The notes under the pieces are model-generated. The model saw only the letters and a program-made list of their open reading frames with translations. It did not search any database and was not told the DNA's origin. A stretch of DNA of 64,000 bases, taken from Sanguinoderma infundibulare (taxonomy: Eukaryota; Basidiomycota; Agaricomycetes; Polyporales; Polyporaceae). Positions 50,813 through 62,553 of this stretch are shown here, in pieces; positions within the stretch are counted from its first letter, which is position 1; the number at the start of each line of letters is the position of its first letter. The stretch is from positions 1,240,001-1,304,000 of the forward strand of contig JAVLRN010000009.1 of NCBI GenBank assembly GCA_032821775.1, given 5' to 3'. The position numbers were made by a program, and so were the translations under genes.

Positions 50813-51609
50813 ATGACGAAACTTATCGAAACGCCTCTATACGAAGCAATTGTATCCGAGAACACTCTGTTTATCGTTTTAAAGGGCGATACGACCGATG
50901 CCGCGCTTGGGCACCTTGACAGCCCCCCTCCAAACCGCAACGCGAACGGCATTGTGAACTTCTACGAGGAGGCGGATGAGAAGGACGACCGTTTGTGGAG
51001 GAGCAAGTTGGGGGGCTTCGTGTACAAGGATGTTGTGGAGGCAGACCTCAAGAAGGAGGGCATCGGATGTGCGTCTTTTTGCTTTACCCCCATTCTCCCG
51101 AAGTTCGTGCCTCATACTTCTGCTTCTCGTTTGTCTTTTTTAGTCACGCCTCCAGGCACGATCCTTCTTGCTGCGTTCCCTCAGCACTATCGCCTATGGG
51201 TGCACAAGAAGGGTGGTGCACACGATCCTCGCCAGGATCGTTACCTGTATGGTGAGTCACTCGTTCTTCCTTGTGTCATTGCTCGTGGTCGCCTAACGTT
51301 GTTCCCTGTCTAGGATCGCGTTTCGTGCACCAATTCCGATCGTCGGCTGAGTTCTTTCCTCACCTCAAGTGGCTGCTGGACGGCCAGCCGATGAAGGGGG
51401 ACGGGCAACCGGATTGCAAATGCGTCTACTGCGACGGGTCACGACCGCAAAGGGAGATTTCGAAGGAGATGGGAGTCTACCACCAGAAAGAGGGCAATGC
51501 TCATAATCGTGGTGGAAGAGGAGGCAGAGGGAGGAGGGGAGGCCGTGAACCCCGCCCGCAGGTGGCGCCGAACGATATCCCCTTCAAGGACTACAGGAAG
51601 TTCGACTAA
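50813..51609 (+). CDS. Small Clr2_N-like protein with C-terminal RGG tail
   Basis: Three exons with exact phase: 50813-51068, 51144-51251, 51314-51609. The product, about 220 residues, starts MTKLIETPLYEA. The central part reads TPPGTILLAAFPQHYRLWVH, RQDRYLYG, FRSSAEFFPHLKWLLDG and CKCVYC. This order of a PPG-strand, LYG, FRSxxEFFPHLxWL and CxCxYC matches the N-terminal domain of fission-yeast Clr2, a component of the SHREC silencing complex, as found in many basidiomycete proteins. That is my recollection of the family and not a search result. The tail is NRGGRGGRGRRGGRE, an RGG-type nucleic-acid-binding region, then IPFKDYRKFD. Full-length Clr2 has a further C-terminal domain that is missing here, so the protein may be a stand-alone reader or adaptor. 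Confidence 0.75.
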
Positions 51610-52080
51610 GCGACTCGGCCTTAAGTTTCCCTTTCACGATTGATACCCTTGTTTTTGACCCCATTTGCTATGCTGGTGCTTCCCTCATCTTGCTATGCTC
51701 TCCGCTCTCGTGCTCGTGTCCATGCGTGTATCTTTATCTGTATCCATTGACATCTAGCAGTACGGACAGTGGTCGTATTTAATTGTAGCTTCCGTGTAGG
51801 ATATGGGCCTTAGTATTGTTCATGTATACCCCGCTTATGTTTTCATGCTCATATGCACGTTCTGTATGACAGTGAAAATAGGTTGGGATCTGCGGTGTGG
51901 GAACCAGACGCGACGCGACGCGTATACATGCTGTGACCCCACGCGTCAGCGGCGTCTGCCATGACGAAGAGCGCAGCAGCGGCCCAGCAGCGTCGGCCTC
52001 TGCTCTTTTCTTTCCATTCGCCATCCATTCGGTCTCAAAGAAAGCCAGACACACCAAGAAAGACGTGGCGCATAGAAGAT
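51610..52080. other. Intergenic region
   Basis: About 470 bp between two plus-strand genes; 3' untranslated region of the Clr2_N-like gene (T-rich, 51640-51790), then the promoter of the next. No gene seen. Confidence 0.35.
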
Positions 52081-54008
52081 ATGACGACGGCGACCACTAG
52101 CGCATCTCCATCAGCGGAGAGAGACTTGACTGTCCACCAGAGGAGCATCGCGGACAGCTGCTTTGACGAGGGACAGTACGACGCTGCGATAGCTGCTCTT
52201 GACGAGATCCGTTCTCGCAAGAGCAAACCTTACGAGTGAGTCATTCTCTTGCATGCACTTTCCATCACCATTCCATTACGCGAGGGACCTTGGGTATGCC
52301 GCGTCTTCCTCGGGATAGGCTTGTTGGGATCACCTACGTCACTCTTGGTTCGGGTGGCCGGGATCCTATCCCTGAAGGACGATGTAGAGAGGATGTAGAA
52401 ACGTCCGTAGAGCTAAGAGAATATATGCATCGTGTTGACGAACCCATACGTCCGGATTCCAGTGCGCATATCCGGCAACTTCTCTACATCGCCCTATACC
52501 CACCACCATCCATTGAAGACCAGATTGAAGAGGAAAACACGAAGCTCGAGCCTGGCAGCCCAAGCAAACTGCTCTCCAGGCGGCACAAGTCCTCCCTAGC
52601 ACCGTCATCCGTGGCCACGGCAGCGGCCCAGGACCTTCTCATGAAGTTCGTGCGAACGAACTCCCCCGAATCGCTGGCATGCGCCCTCCCGTGCTACCCA
52701 GACAACCCTAATGCGCTCCTCAATGATGCCACGGGCTTCGACGACTCATATATCGCGCGAGAAGCACTGCGCATCCGAAATGCTCGGTGTTGCTGGGAAA
52801 TCATCAGGGAAGGCTTCATCCAGCGCTGCAACAGTGACGTTATGGCGAGTCCCCGCAAACCAAAAAGCCGCCGATCGAGAAGGGTGCAGGACGATGACGA
52901 AGACACCTGGGAAGGCGAGGATAGCACGGCGCCCCAGCCCGTCGGCGACCACGCCTGGAGCGTCCTCGGCTGGATGCTGACGCTGTTCGAGAATAACGAG
53001 GGTGCTATGGACCGCAACGGTCAGGGTGGGTACCGTCGCTCCATCGCTTGTCGTATTCCAGCTGACACCGTGACTGCGCTCAGTCCGCTACTCGCCTCTT
53101 CTTCTGAGCCAGATACCCCCTTCGCGCCCAGAGACAGCGCCGCGTTGGGACGTCGGGATGCCATTAGACGTCGCGTTTCATGCACTGGAGCAAGAGCGCG
53201 ATTTCCAACGGTCGCTTGGCGTCCGTCTGCTGGCCCTGGTAAGTAAGAGCTATCCCCGCCCCTGCGCGTTCGCGTCCCGCCTCGAGCCCGCCCCGCCCGT
53301 CAGCGCATCAGTTTACACATCTCACACGTCTCCCCCACCCTGCAGCTCATCAACCTGACGTCAACGACCTTCGTCGACTTTCCGCTGTTCCTGACTGCTG
53401 TGTCAACCCGCGTCTCATCCCTCTCCATCGACGCACTCTCGCACCTATTTTCGTCCCTCCCGCTCACCCCCATCGTCGCACAATTCAAGATCATGCTATG
53501 CCGGCACGCGTTGGGAGGCAGCCAAGCCGCGAGCGGACCCAAGCCGAAGCCGCAAGCGCGGGCCCGCGCGCAACCGCGCCGGCGCACACGCACGGCCGCA
53601 GACAGCATTGCGGGCGCAGAGGACGGGCCCGGAGCGCCGTCCACGTCCGCACCCGGTCAGCCATGCGCTCCGACGCAGGATGGAGGGGGGATAAGCAAAC
53701 ACCCTTCCGTCTCGGCAGCCGACCTCTTGGCGTTGGTCGCGCGTCCGAGCAAGGGCGGTCAAGTCTCGGTGCTGTCGACGATCTGCTTCAAGTGCGAGCT
53801 CGTGACCAGTTATGGGCTGGTGCAGCAGGAACTGGGAGAGAATGACAGGGACGCGGGCTGGCGGAACATCGTGCTGGACGGCTCCCTATCGCGCGCGGTG
53901 GAGGGCATGTTTGATACGGGACGGCGGTTCACGCCAGCGGATGTAGAGAGCAAGGAGTTCATTCGGACGAGGAAGGACGCGCTTCTTGCGATCATCTCCA
54001 TGTGGTAG
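52081..54008 (+). CDS. Helix-rich protein of unknown function, possibly repeat-containing
   Basis: ATG at 52081. Exon 1 (52081-52235) codes a helical repeat-like start, HQRSIADSCFDEGQYDAAIA, that resembles one TPR hairpin. Exon 2 from 52463 opens DAHIRQLLYIALY. A long exon follows, with DDDEDTWEGEDSTA acidic and SPRKPKSRRSRR basic patches, and then HAWSVLGWMLTLFENNEG. A spliced exon VRYSPLLLSQIPPSRPE through LGVRLLAL follows. The last exon, from LINLTSTTFVDFPLFLTAV, includes a Pro/Ala/Arg-rich insert (53530-53700) and ends at TAG 54006-54008 after RKDALLAIISMW. Donors and acceptors around 53028, 53088, 53232 and 53345 keep frame. Length is about 530 residues. No catalytic motif, membrane span or signal peptide is seen. 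Helical repeats suggest a scaffold. Confidence 0.75.
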
Positions 54009-54764
54009 CATGCACGATCGCGCGTCCCACGGCCTGTTGGCCCTGCTGCTCTGCCCCAAACCGAATGTCAGAGGAAGTGGAGTGCGATCCTCAGGTGTGC
54101 TTGGCAGTGTTAAGGTTGAAATGGTGAGTCCCATTTGCACTTCTTCAGCACCGAACGTTTTCGAGCTGCATGTCAGGTCTAGCAAGGATATGGGTTGACA
54201 GTGAAGTGATAGATTGCTTAGCCCGTCATACGAGCCGCCCCGCTAGAGGACGGGGGGAGCGTGTTTGAGCCGCGCACGCCGGGTGCGTCGGCGTCGGCGC
54301 GACCGCACCATAACGACTGCTCGCTCATCGTCTTCGTTGCTGAGATGGGCGTGATAGGTTCTAGGCCCGTCTGTCAGATAGACTATGGACTATCCGGACG
54401 ACGGTCGCGATTCCTATGTACCTGCATAGCATCCGGAATCTGGAGAATCTCAGTATGACAGTATCTCCATCGCCGCAGAGGCTTCCTTTCGCTACACCCA
54501 TTATATTAATCATTTTGACTCAAAACTCCGTCCAGAATTCTACATATGTTCATAATGTTTCGTAACAGGTTTGTCCCAAGCTGGGTTAAGCACGACGACT
54601 CGCGCAGCGCGATCATCAGAAGTGAGAGCTGGCCCAGAAATGAAACCCAATTGTAGTCCGTCCATCCCAAGTCCCTTCCGTATCCGTATCAGCGCTGCTC
54701 ATGCACCATTGAACGTTGAACACTAGGCCCAGGTCCCGACATGGCACTGCGCGCTGCGGTCCGC
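54009..54764. other. Convergent intergenic region
   Basis: About 750 bp between 3' ends on opposite strands. A short frame (53986-54198, +) and others have no support. Nothing else found. Confidence 0.35.
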
Positions 54765-55742
54765 TCAGTCTTGCGTAACCAGGACCCTACCCCCCACTCC
54801 GAATTCGGTGGACCTCGCGGCCTGGTACATGTCGAGCGGTATGTAGCCAATGAAGTGCTCGCTTCCGAAGCCGCCCACGTAATACACGGACTGGCGATGA
54901 CGCGAGGACGTCAGTGAGCTAAGCCTTCCATTGGGGCCAGATGGGCAAAGTTACGAGGGACGTACGTGAGGGTCGAAGCGTGCCCAGTATGCCTGCAAAA
55001 GTGCAAGTATGCGGTCAATGGCACGGGTAACATAACGACGGGCCAGGAGGCGGATGGAACGGCGCTCTGACTGACTATATGGGGCTCCCTCGGGCCAGGC
55101 AGCCACCAGCGGGCGTCTGGGTGCTGGGCGATGTAGCATGCCTGGATGGCGTCTCGCTCGGGGGTCTCATCTAGGGCCGGGAAGAGGGTGACGTTCCCCA
55201 TCAACGATACCCGGGGCTGGCTCGCCGCAGGGCGATCGCTCCAGACGGAGATCGAGGCGGCATGGGCGGGCGAGCGCAAGACGTTCTGGCTATGGCGGGA
55301 GATGGGCAGGAACAGCAGCGTGAGCGATCCGTTCGCGTGGCAGCTGGCGGGATCCGAATCAGGTCAGCGCACATTGAGTATCGAAAAGCTGTGCCTCAGG
55401 GACGGACCTGGCGTAGTATTCCTGCAGGGAGAACGGTTGTCCTTCACAGGCACGACGATTGTAACTGGAGGAACTGCAGATATTACAGGAGAGGTACAGA
55501 CGTACCTGCAAGAGTTGCGTGATCCGCGGGATATGTTGTAGCCATGTTGCCTAGAGAGGCACCCTTGACCAGCTGCCTGGCGAATAAAGCTGGTGGTGAT
55601 AATGCGTGGCCGTGCGATTAGTTCCAATTGTGGACAGGACGCCAGCTGGTTACTGACCTGCTTCCTCGAGCGTCTCCTCCGCCTGCACGGCCATCGTTGC
55701 ACCCAACAAACACAGATAACTTGGAAGCAGCGAGAACCTCAT
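54765..55742 (-). CDS. Secreted CREG-like protein (FMN-binding split-barrel fold)
   Basis: Member of the CREG/pyridoxamine-oxidase-like fold. In this family the barrel usually no longer binds cofactor and the protein is a secreted or vacuolar glycoprotein. ATG at 55742 opens a signal peptide (MRFSLLPSYLCLLGATMAVQA). The barrel follows: GNMATTYPADHATLA, FSLQEYYASCHANGSLTLLF, LPISRHSQNVL, then RVSLMGNVTLFP, ACYIAQHPDARWWLP, YWARFDPH and VYYVGGFGSEHFIGYIPLDM, ending RVLVTQD with TGA at 54765. The order and the motifs HPDARWW and VYYVGGFG are diagnostic. An Asn-Xaa-Ser/Thr site follows the cysteine in CHANGS. A small intron near 55490 (about 40 nt) is not settled. No active-site prediction can be made. 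Confidence 0.85.
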
Positions 55743-56025
55743 TGCGAGATGCGTGGTTGCAGGAGTTAGGTGGCAAGAACAAACGAAGAAGCGACCAAGT
55801 GGGATGGTTTCGTGCCATGGAAGCCCAGCGGCTTTAATCAGATAAGATACCCGAACCACATATCAACCGGCCCGGCATATCCGGTCAGCGTCGTCGTCCC
55901 AAAATGGGAATTAGGAACGCTTCCTATGTTGCGCCACCGACGTCGCACGGGCACCCTCTCTGACCCACGTCCGCGGACGGCGTCTGAGGCTAAATGAAAT
56001 TTACGCCACAATCCCTACCACCTAT

Positions 56026-59000
56026 CTACAAATCCGCCTCTGAATCGTCGCCTTCTTCTTCGTACCCGTCGTCAAGTGCGACATCGACAAGCTCTCCCTC
56101 GTCCGCACCGGTCTGATCTTTTCCAGCGGCCTGCTGGGTGCGGTACATGTTCGCGAGGAACTCCGGTGTACTGGCGTTCTCAATGCCCTTGTCTTGGCGC
56201 ACCGACATGAAGCGCGGAAATCGAAGGCTCAGTCCTCTTGTCGGCGACGCGAGCCCCAGTGCGGCGACAGAAACAGGGCTGATTGTGATACTGTGGACTG
56301 ATTAGTGAAAACGTACGGCCTCGAGCGGCGAAATAAGCTTACTCGGCTCCCCGTATTTCCCACACCTCTTGCGGCCTGAAGTACACCTCCGGCTTAAGGC
56401 CTGGTCGTGGACATCAACAGAGCGCGCCGGAGACAACGCGGTCCCGAACTCACCTCCTGTATCACAGTCATGCTCCCACATGGGCTGCGACGAACATGTT
56501 TCGGAATTTTCGGGGTATCGTTCTTGCAAGCTCTGAACTCGTTCTGTGGTCAGCAGCGCCAAAGAAGGATGACGACGCCGCCGGCTTCCGCGGCCTTGTG
56601 TCTTCTCGTACCTTGTAGAAAGCGTCGGAAAAACCTGGTACGTCCTGTCAATCGCCCCGCGCCGACACTAGAACATACGGGATCGGCCGACAGCCGTTCT
56701 AACTTACCTGACATGCACTTGCACACCGCGACGAGCTTCTCCGCGTCGGGATCCCATACCGCGAGCAGGATCGGACTCCACCACTGGGCTTTGCGGCCGT
56801 TGCCATGCCACGCTCCAATGGGAACGAGATCAAGACTGTCGCCCAGCCCAATAACATAATCCTTCTTGAGCTTCAACCACGCGGACGTCCGTTTGTCTGA
56901 AAATGTATAGCGCGTCAATTTTTCATCTGAGGCGCGAGCTCCGGACTGTGCAGAGCGGACCGGTATCAAGCGCACCTGGTTCATAAGTGGCAGGTAGGGG
57001 CTTGCGCCGTGGTTTGTCTTTTTTTTGGTTAGACTCTTCCAAAACCTCGCCGCTATCGAGAAGCTGCCGTGAAGGTGCGGCCATCAGCGGCCAGGACACA
57101 GATGGCAAGCCCGCGCGCACAAACCTTCACCATGAGGCCTTCGCTGGAGCTATTTACGGCGGTCTGCCAGAAGTCCTCGACGACATCCCGACCTTCTTCG
57201 CTCTCGACACTCTTGACGTGATCAAACCGTGCGGCGCCCTTCTGCTCTGGCGTGTAGGGAGGGAATCGCGTCCGGAGAAGGGTGCGACGCTCGCGGAACG
57301 CTCTCTCGAGCAGTATCTATCCTCACAGACAGGGCCTGCGTCAATGCCCAAAAAGACGTGCCGATAACCGCCGACAACTCACCTGACCATCAAGGTACAT
57401 GAGGTCGAATGCGAATACACAGACGGACACCTTGACTTCGTCGAGCTTGACATCTTTGCGGGCGCGATTCGATAATTCCTGGAAAGACTTCGGGGCACCG
57501 GTCGTGGGGTCAATTGCAACAACTTCTGCATCTATGATGAATGATTCCGTCTGTGGGGAAGACTGGAAAATGCCCTCGACCAATGAGACGACGTCTGGAT
57601 ACTGCATATGGGTCGACAGGATCAGCGATAGTTCCGGCGGCTTGAGAAAAGGACAATCGCGCCTACCTTGTCGGTCATGTCCTCGAGATGCCGCGAGAAG
57701 AGTTTAACAAACGCGCTATTCGCCCCGTCCCTGGACGCGTGAATTTGCGCGCGCTGGCCGTCGTACTTGAACTCTGCCGTGAACGGCAGGAACCCGAGTC
57801 GTTCGTAAATCTCGTCGAGCGATCGCGTCGGAGAACCCAAGGTGGGGAGCAATGGAATGCCTGTACGGCATATTCCGTCATGAAACATGTCAATAACCCG
57901 CACCCGACCACAACGGCGCAACTCACCCACAGTCAACGGAAGCTGCGCTGCGAGCCCGTCGAGGCCGACCTCCTGCAGCGCCTCCACGATGTGATCGTAG
58001 CTAGGATGCTGAACGTAGACCCGCTTCATCAGACTTTCGGCGCGGAGGTATACCTCGTTGAGCGCATCGCGGGCTTGGTCGATAACCTTCTTCTTCCCAT
58101 TCAGCGGCTTGACCTCCGCGAGGACCTCTGGACTGACGCGGAAGGGCGAGCCATCGGGAATTGGAGCGGCCAGTGTCCCTGGAGGGGTAAGGACCATGGC
58201 CCTTGCCAATGCGGCGAGAGAAGTCCTGACAGCACCTACGCGGAGGTTCTGGCCTAGGGTCCGGACGAGGAAGCGCGTCTCCTCCCCTCGCGCGGCGACA
58301 AGAAGCTTCTCGACGATTGCCTGCTTGGTCTTAGCGGCGCCTGAACCTTTGGCATGGGCAATCTTGAACAAAGAAGTGTACACTCCGGTGATGAGAAGGG
58401 GTGGGTGTGGGATGAGGGTTCTAACGTTCGATTTAGCTTCGAACGCTACGTCCCCTGCACAGAGCATCAGGATAGCAACGGGTTGTTGTCAGCAGGAGAG
58501 TTTCGGCAACAGCCCGAGGCTTACCTGGATCACCGGTCGCATTGTACAGGCGTTTCAGCGCAGCAGAGCTAAGTCCGGAGACGTGCTGAATAGCCTTGGA
58601 GATGATGGAGGGCCCCAAACCCAACTCAATGGGCGAATAGGGCGGCGAGAGGGAATTAGATAAGAGGTATAGTGCCGGGAGAAGGGACGGAGGATGTTGT
58701 CGGCAGATGGTACGCAACGCATTTGTCAGCGTGTCCAGCTTTACGATCCGCGAGCGGGTGCTGGACAGCGTCGCGAGAGTGTGTGCCAGGAACGAGTACG
58801 GGACGGGAGCGTTCGGGGTCCAGCCTGTGCAGGTCGGGTCATACGAGGGGGGATCGACATTAAGGGGCTCGTAAACCGGTTCCTCGGAAGGGCTGGCGTT
58901 GCCAATGGTCCACTGCGGGGCCGACGAACGAGAGACAGCGACGGCAGGAGTGACGGACTCATCGGGCGTGGCATGACGGGAAGGGCCAGCTGCGTTCTGT

Positions 59001-59404
59001 GAAGGTGTCTCGGTGAGCGCGTCGACGTCTATCACCTCAGAGTTAGTGCTTTCCCCGTTAAGAGCAGATGACAGATGGACGCTCTTGCTTCTTCGAGACT
59101 CGAGCTTCTGCAGCACCTTCAGGTCAAGGCCATCGGCAGATGCAAGGGACCAGGCGAGCTCTTCGTCCGTCAAAGGACGGTCGACGTTGTGCCTTTGCTC
59201 CGCGATGCGCCTCGGGGCGGATGACCTTGAGCTCGAGGCTGCGGTACCGGTTGATTGGGAGGGATGATCTGCATTTGGCGTCGAGCGACGTGAGGGGGCG
59301 CCAAAGAAAGCGTCGAGTCTAGATTGGCCCGTCCCAGCTGATACCCTCGACTTCTTCGTCCGGCGGGCTGGAGATACATCGGACGCTAAGGAGCGTTTGG
59401 ACAT
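56026..59404 (-). CDS. DNA ligase I (ATP-dependent)
   Basis: Joins Okazaki fragments and seals repair nicks; nuclear. ATG at 59404 (MSKRSLASDVSPARR). The PCNA-binding box QSRLDAFFG lies at residues about 26-34, preceded by a basic KKSR cluster. A disordered linker follows, then the DNA-binding domain (HPPSLLPALYLLSNSLSPPY near 58680, FLVRTLGQNLRVGAVRTSLA near 58240). The catalytic Lys is in motif I, AEFKYDGQRAQIH, near 57750. SFIIDAEVVAIDPTTG (57540) and VFAFDLMYLDG (57400) are motif III elements. EGLMVKV (57135) is motif IV, WLKLKKDYV (56860) motif V, and SLRFPRF (56220) the C-terminal motif. The protein ends EEEGDDSEADL at 56026. All ligase motifs are intact and in order, across many short introns. 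The gene is read towards the CREG-like gene, 283 bp away, in the same direction. Confidence 0.95.
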
Positions 59405-61399
59405 GTTGCGGAATGGACCCAAAATACTAAGAGACAAATTTCTGCAGACCGGGAAACGACCGATCCTGCTAGTGTATGTCAGTTTGTGCAGCCGTTTCAG
59501 ATCTTAGCACAGGTACGTAAGCAGCCTCTCAAGCGCGATGGAGAGGGGGCTGGGAGAAAGAGAGCAAATGAGGTGGGCGTCGAGGACGAATCCAAATATC
59601 CTGTGCGGCTCAGCGCGCTCCCCGTAGCCACAGCATAGGCGCCGAGGAATTCCGGCAGAGCCCAGTCAACTGCCAACCACCCCCTTCCCCTGCGATCCCT
59701 TCATCAACACCCTTTTAGCCCCTTCGTTGCTAGCCGGCTGATGTTTGCCCGTTCGGACAGCGTCTTTATCTGCAGCCTAACTAGTCTCCGTCTTCGTGGT
59801 CACGGTGGACACATTCGCCCCCTAAATTAAAATCACAGGGCACCGCCCGTCGGTCTCAGGCTCACGCAGTTCGGGCATACAATGAGCAGACGGCTTGTCG
59901 GGTCTCGAAAAATTGTCATCCCTCACGATCACGTCTCCGGTATGTCGCCGGCTCTCCGTCCGCGTCGGTCTCCCTTGCGTCTGACCATCCCAGACCATCC
60001 CCCATTGCACCCGGAACATTACTCTCTGCAATTCAAGCTGCCTTCGCCATGCCCCCCTGCGCATCATCACAACGTCTCTGCGAAACATCGCCGGCTACTC
60101 TGCGATCCATGTTACCCGAGTGCACAGAAAATACGCTTTGGTGCCACGGAGCACTCACAATGATGTAAGGGTGCATTCATCACTCCAGACCCCGCGTGAT
60201 CTGACGAGAATAAAAGCACCCTAGGCGCAAATTGTTGCCGCTTTCCCCGAACTGTAGCATTGACTGATGTCACCATGCAACCCGAAACGGAGCCTCGGTG
60301 AGTGCCATACAATCCTCAATGCTCGCGGCTCTCAAGCTCTGCGGCGCGCTTGGTGGCGCTCCACGGAGCCGGCCATGCCCTGCCACGCCACGGAGCCTTG
60401 GTGGCGGCGGGGTGGCGGTAATAGCAACAAACAATCTTGAGCGGAAAGCATAATACTCGGCGCTTGAGTCCCCAACTGGAGCTCTGAGACTCCGTGTCCG
60501 GCGCGACGTCGTGCTGCATTTTGTTGATGACCGCCTTGAATGATTGGAGGGAAAGATCGGGCACCATTATGCTTTCAGGCGTGCTCCGACGCTGTCTCAC
60601 ATCATGATGTAACCTGCAATCTAGGCTTCCGTGCAGTGGGCATCTCTGCATATCCTAATGCTTCACTGCACGACTAAGCGCCAATCTTGGCGTTGCCAGA
60701 CAAGCGCCGCCGCTTCGGGTACACCTGCGCCCTGCTCCATCACAATCCCCGCTCAGTGTTCGAGCACAATCAGGGCAAGAAGAACGAGTCCCCGTCACGA
60801 AGCTGACTGCGCATTTGAGCGCTGCAGACCTGGAACCTGTCGAACTTCTCGGGGTTGATAATCATAATCGCGAACCAGGAGTCTGGAGTTGAGTAGACAC
60901 GATGACCACGGTCTCGAATAGTGAAACTGATCAGCGGGAGCGGGGTGTCTTCCGGAATTCGGGTCACGGTGACCGCGCGTTCCTAGCCGACTAGTGCCAA
61001 AGATGATCGGGCACCGGCCACCGATATTGGCTAGATTGAGGGTATTTGCGCGGCGAGCGACCGTATTTTCTGCGTCGCGCTCGTCCGAAAGGGCTTTGTG
61101 CAATTATCCAGATTCAGGTTTCGAGCCAAACCCTTTATGGCACCCCCCGGTAGCACGGCATCATTCACGTATGACAGATCAGTGTTATTGCGCTTTACTC
61201 GTTTTGCCTTTTATAATTTTGTAAGTTTCTTGTCGTAAGGGCTCGCGCTTTGCACTCCCCAGCTCCGAACCTGTCGCCTTTGTGGCAGTGAGATTGTGCC
61301 TGGTATGCCGCCCTCGCGGGGCCAGCGCCTTCCCGAGAGTACATATTAATGGTGATCGTCCTCCTATCCTTGCATTAACCTCACCTACTGATCCCTCCA
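59405..61399. promoter_or_regulatory. Divergent intergenic region, ligase (-) and C2H2 (+)
   Basis: About 2 kb, long for a divergent promoter in this window. The part next to the ligase start holds its promoter. Two minus-strand segments with protein-like composition lie at 60316-60651 and 60770-61103 and are described separately. The last 200 bp before 61400 have a TTTATAATTT string at about 61210, a candidate TATA element for the C2H2 gene. Confidence 0.4.
60316..61103 (-). other. Possible gene relic or unresolved small gene
   Basis: The frame at 60770-60967 includes LPLISFTIRDRGHRVYSTPD and SWFAIMIINPEKFDRFQ, which reads like a globular protein. The frame at 60316-60651 includes PESIMVPDLSLQSFKAVINK. 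Between them, stops occur in all frames, and no donor-acceptor pair that I could find joins them in phase. The first has an in-frame TGA right after DSFFLP. A decayed gene is the simplest explanation. I do not recognise the family. Confidence 0.25.
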
Positions 61400-62228
61400 A
61401 TGTCGGACCGACGCGCTCAGCCGTATCCTCCAAGTGCGAACGTCGCGCTCGCCACACAATGGGCGGGCAGCGGGCAGTACCCATCAGGCTACCCGTCTCA
61501 AGACCCCTACTCCTCGTACCAGAACCACCCCTCTCTCCGCGGCGCGTCCCCCCAGTCCGTCCCCGCGTACGACGCCATGTCCGCGCAAGCACTTGCAGCG
61601 CAATACCAGCTCAGCGACGGACAGATCCACTACTCCCACATCCCCACATCCGACCGACGCTCGTCCATGTCCATGTCCCAGTACGGCGCGCAAGGCGTGG
61701 ACAGCCACTACGGCAGTCCGGGTTCCCAGGTGGCGGGTCGTCAGCACTCGCACTCCTACTCGCACTCGCACCCTCCATCGCACTCCCACTCGTCCTCTCA
61801 CGGCCTCTCGCACTCATCCCCGCACGCGTTCTCGCAGACGCAGGCGATGGCGAACGCGTACGGCGCGCCACTGTCGTCATCTCCGCAGTCACCTTCGGCG
61901 ATGTCCAACATGGCAACCGCACAGTACGCGTCCCAGGCTGCGTACACCCAGCAGGTCAGCTCGTATCCGGCTTCTCCCCCGCGCCCGTTCGCGTGCGACA
62001 TGTGCGCGCTGTCCTTCAACCGACAACACGACCTCAAGCGGCATCGCGACACGCACACGGGCGAGAAGCCATTCTTTTGCAACGGCGGATGTGGGAAGAC
62101 GTTCACGAGGAAGGACGCACTGAAGAGGCACCAGGTACGAGCATCCCTGTTGGATACCCTCGCGTTCGCGCGCTGACCGTCTGGCCGGATAGCTCGTGAA
62201 GCGGTGTGGGATAGACGAAAGTAGTTGA
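61400..62228 (+). CDS. C2H2/C2HC zinc-finger transcription factor with His-Ser repeats
   Basis: Two exons with exact phase: 61400-62134 and 62193-62228. ATG at 61400 (MSDRRAQPYPPSANV). A long low-complexity N-terminus has Tyr/Gln/Ser-rich parts and a run of His-Ser pairs (HSHSYSHSHPPSHSHSSSHG, 61744-61803). Finger 1 is FACDMCALSFNRQHDLKRHR followed by DTH. The canonical linker TGEKP joins finger 2, FFCNGGCGKTFTRKDALKRH, whose last ligands come from the tiny second exon (LVKRCGIDESS), giving a His/Cys ending. Only 12 codons lie after the intron. Read through, the intron also stays open for 13 codons to a TGA, so retention would give a different end (VRASLLDTLAFAR) and break finger 2. Two-finger proteins of this layout occur widely in Agaricomycetes; function unknown. 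Confidence 0.88.
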
Positions 62229-62553
62229 TGGGCATCCGCGTTTGACTCAAGTTTGTACGTCATCGTCCCATCGTCGCCGCTTCGTGCGTCGCCACTTCGT
62301 CGTGCTGACGGTTACTTGGCAGAACGTATACTCACTAATTGCCGGCACAAGACTTAGCCTACATTCCCTCGCGTCTTGACTTATATGTTATGCGCCACTT
62401 GTGTTTCTGGTGTATTGGTACATGCATTGTAAAAGTATCGCTGACACGGACAGTACTGCACGGCCCGAGAGGTTGGTTAGCTCGCTCTGTAGTATGCGCG
62501 TAGACTGGCATTGAATGTATCTTACTATTATCCTGCAACCGCGTTTATATCTA
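62229..62553. other. Convergent intergenic region
   Basis: About 325 bp, with the 3' ends of the C2H2 (+) and NAA50 (-) transcripts. AT-rich compared with its surroundings. Nothing else seen. Confidence 0.4.
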
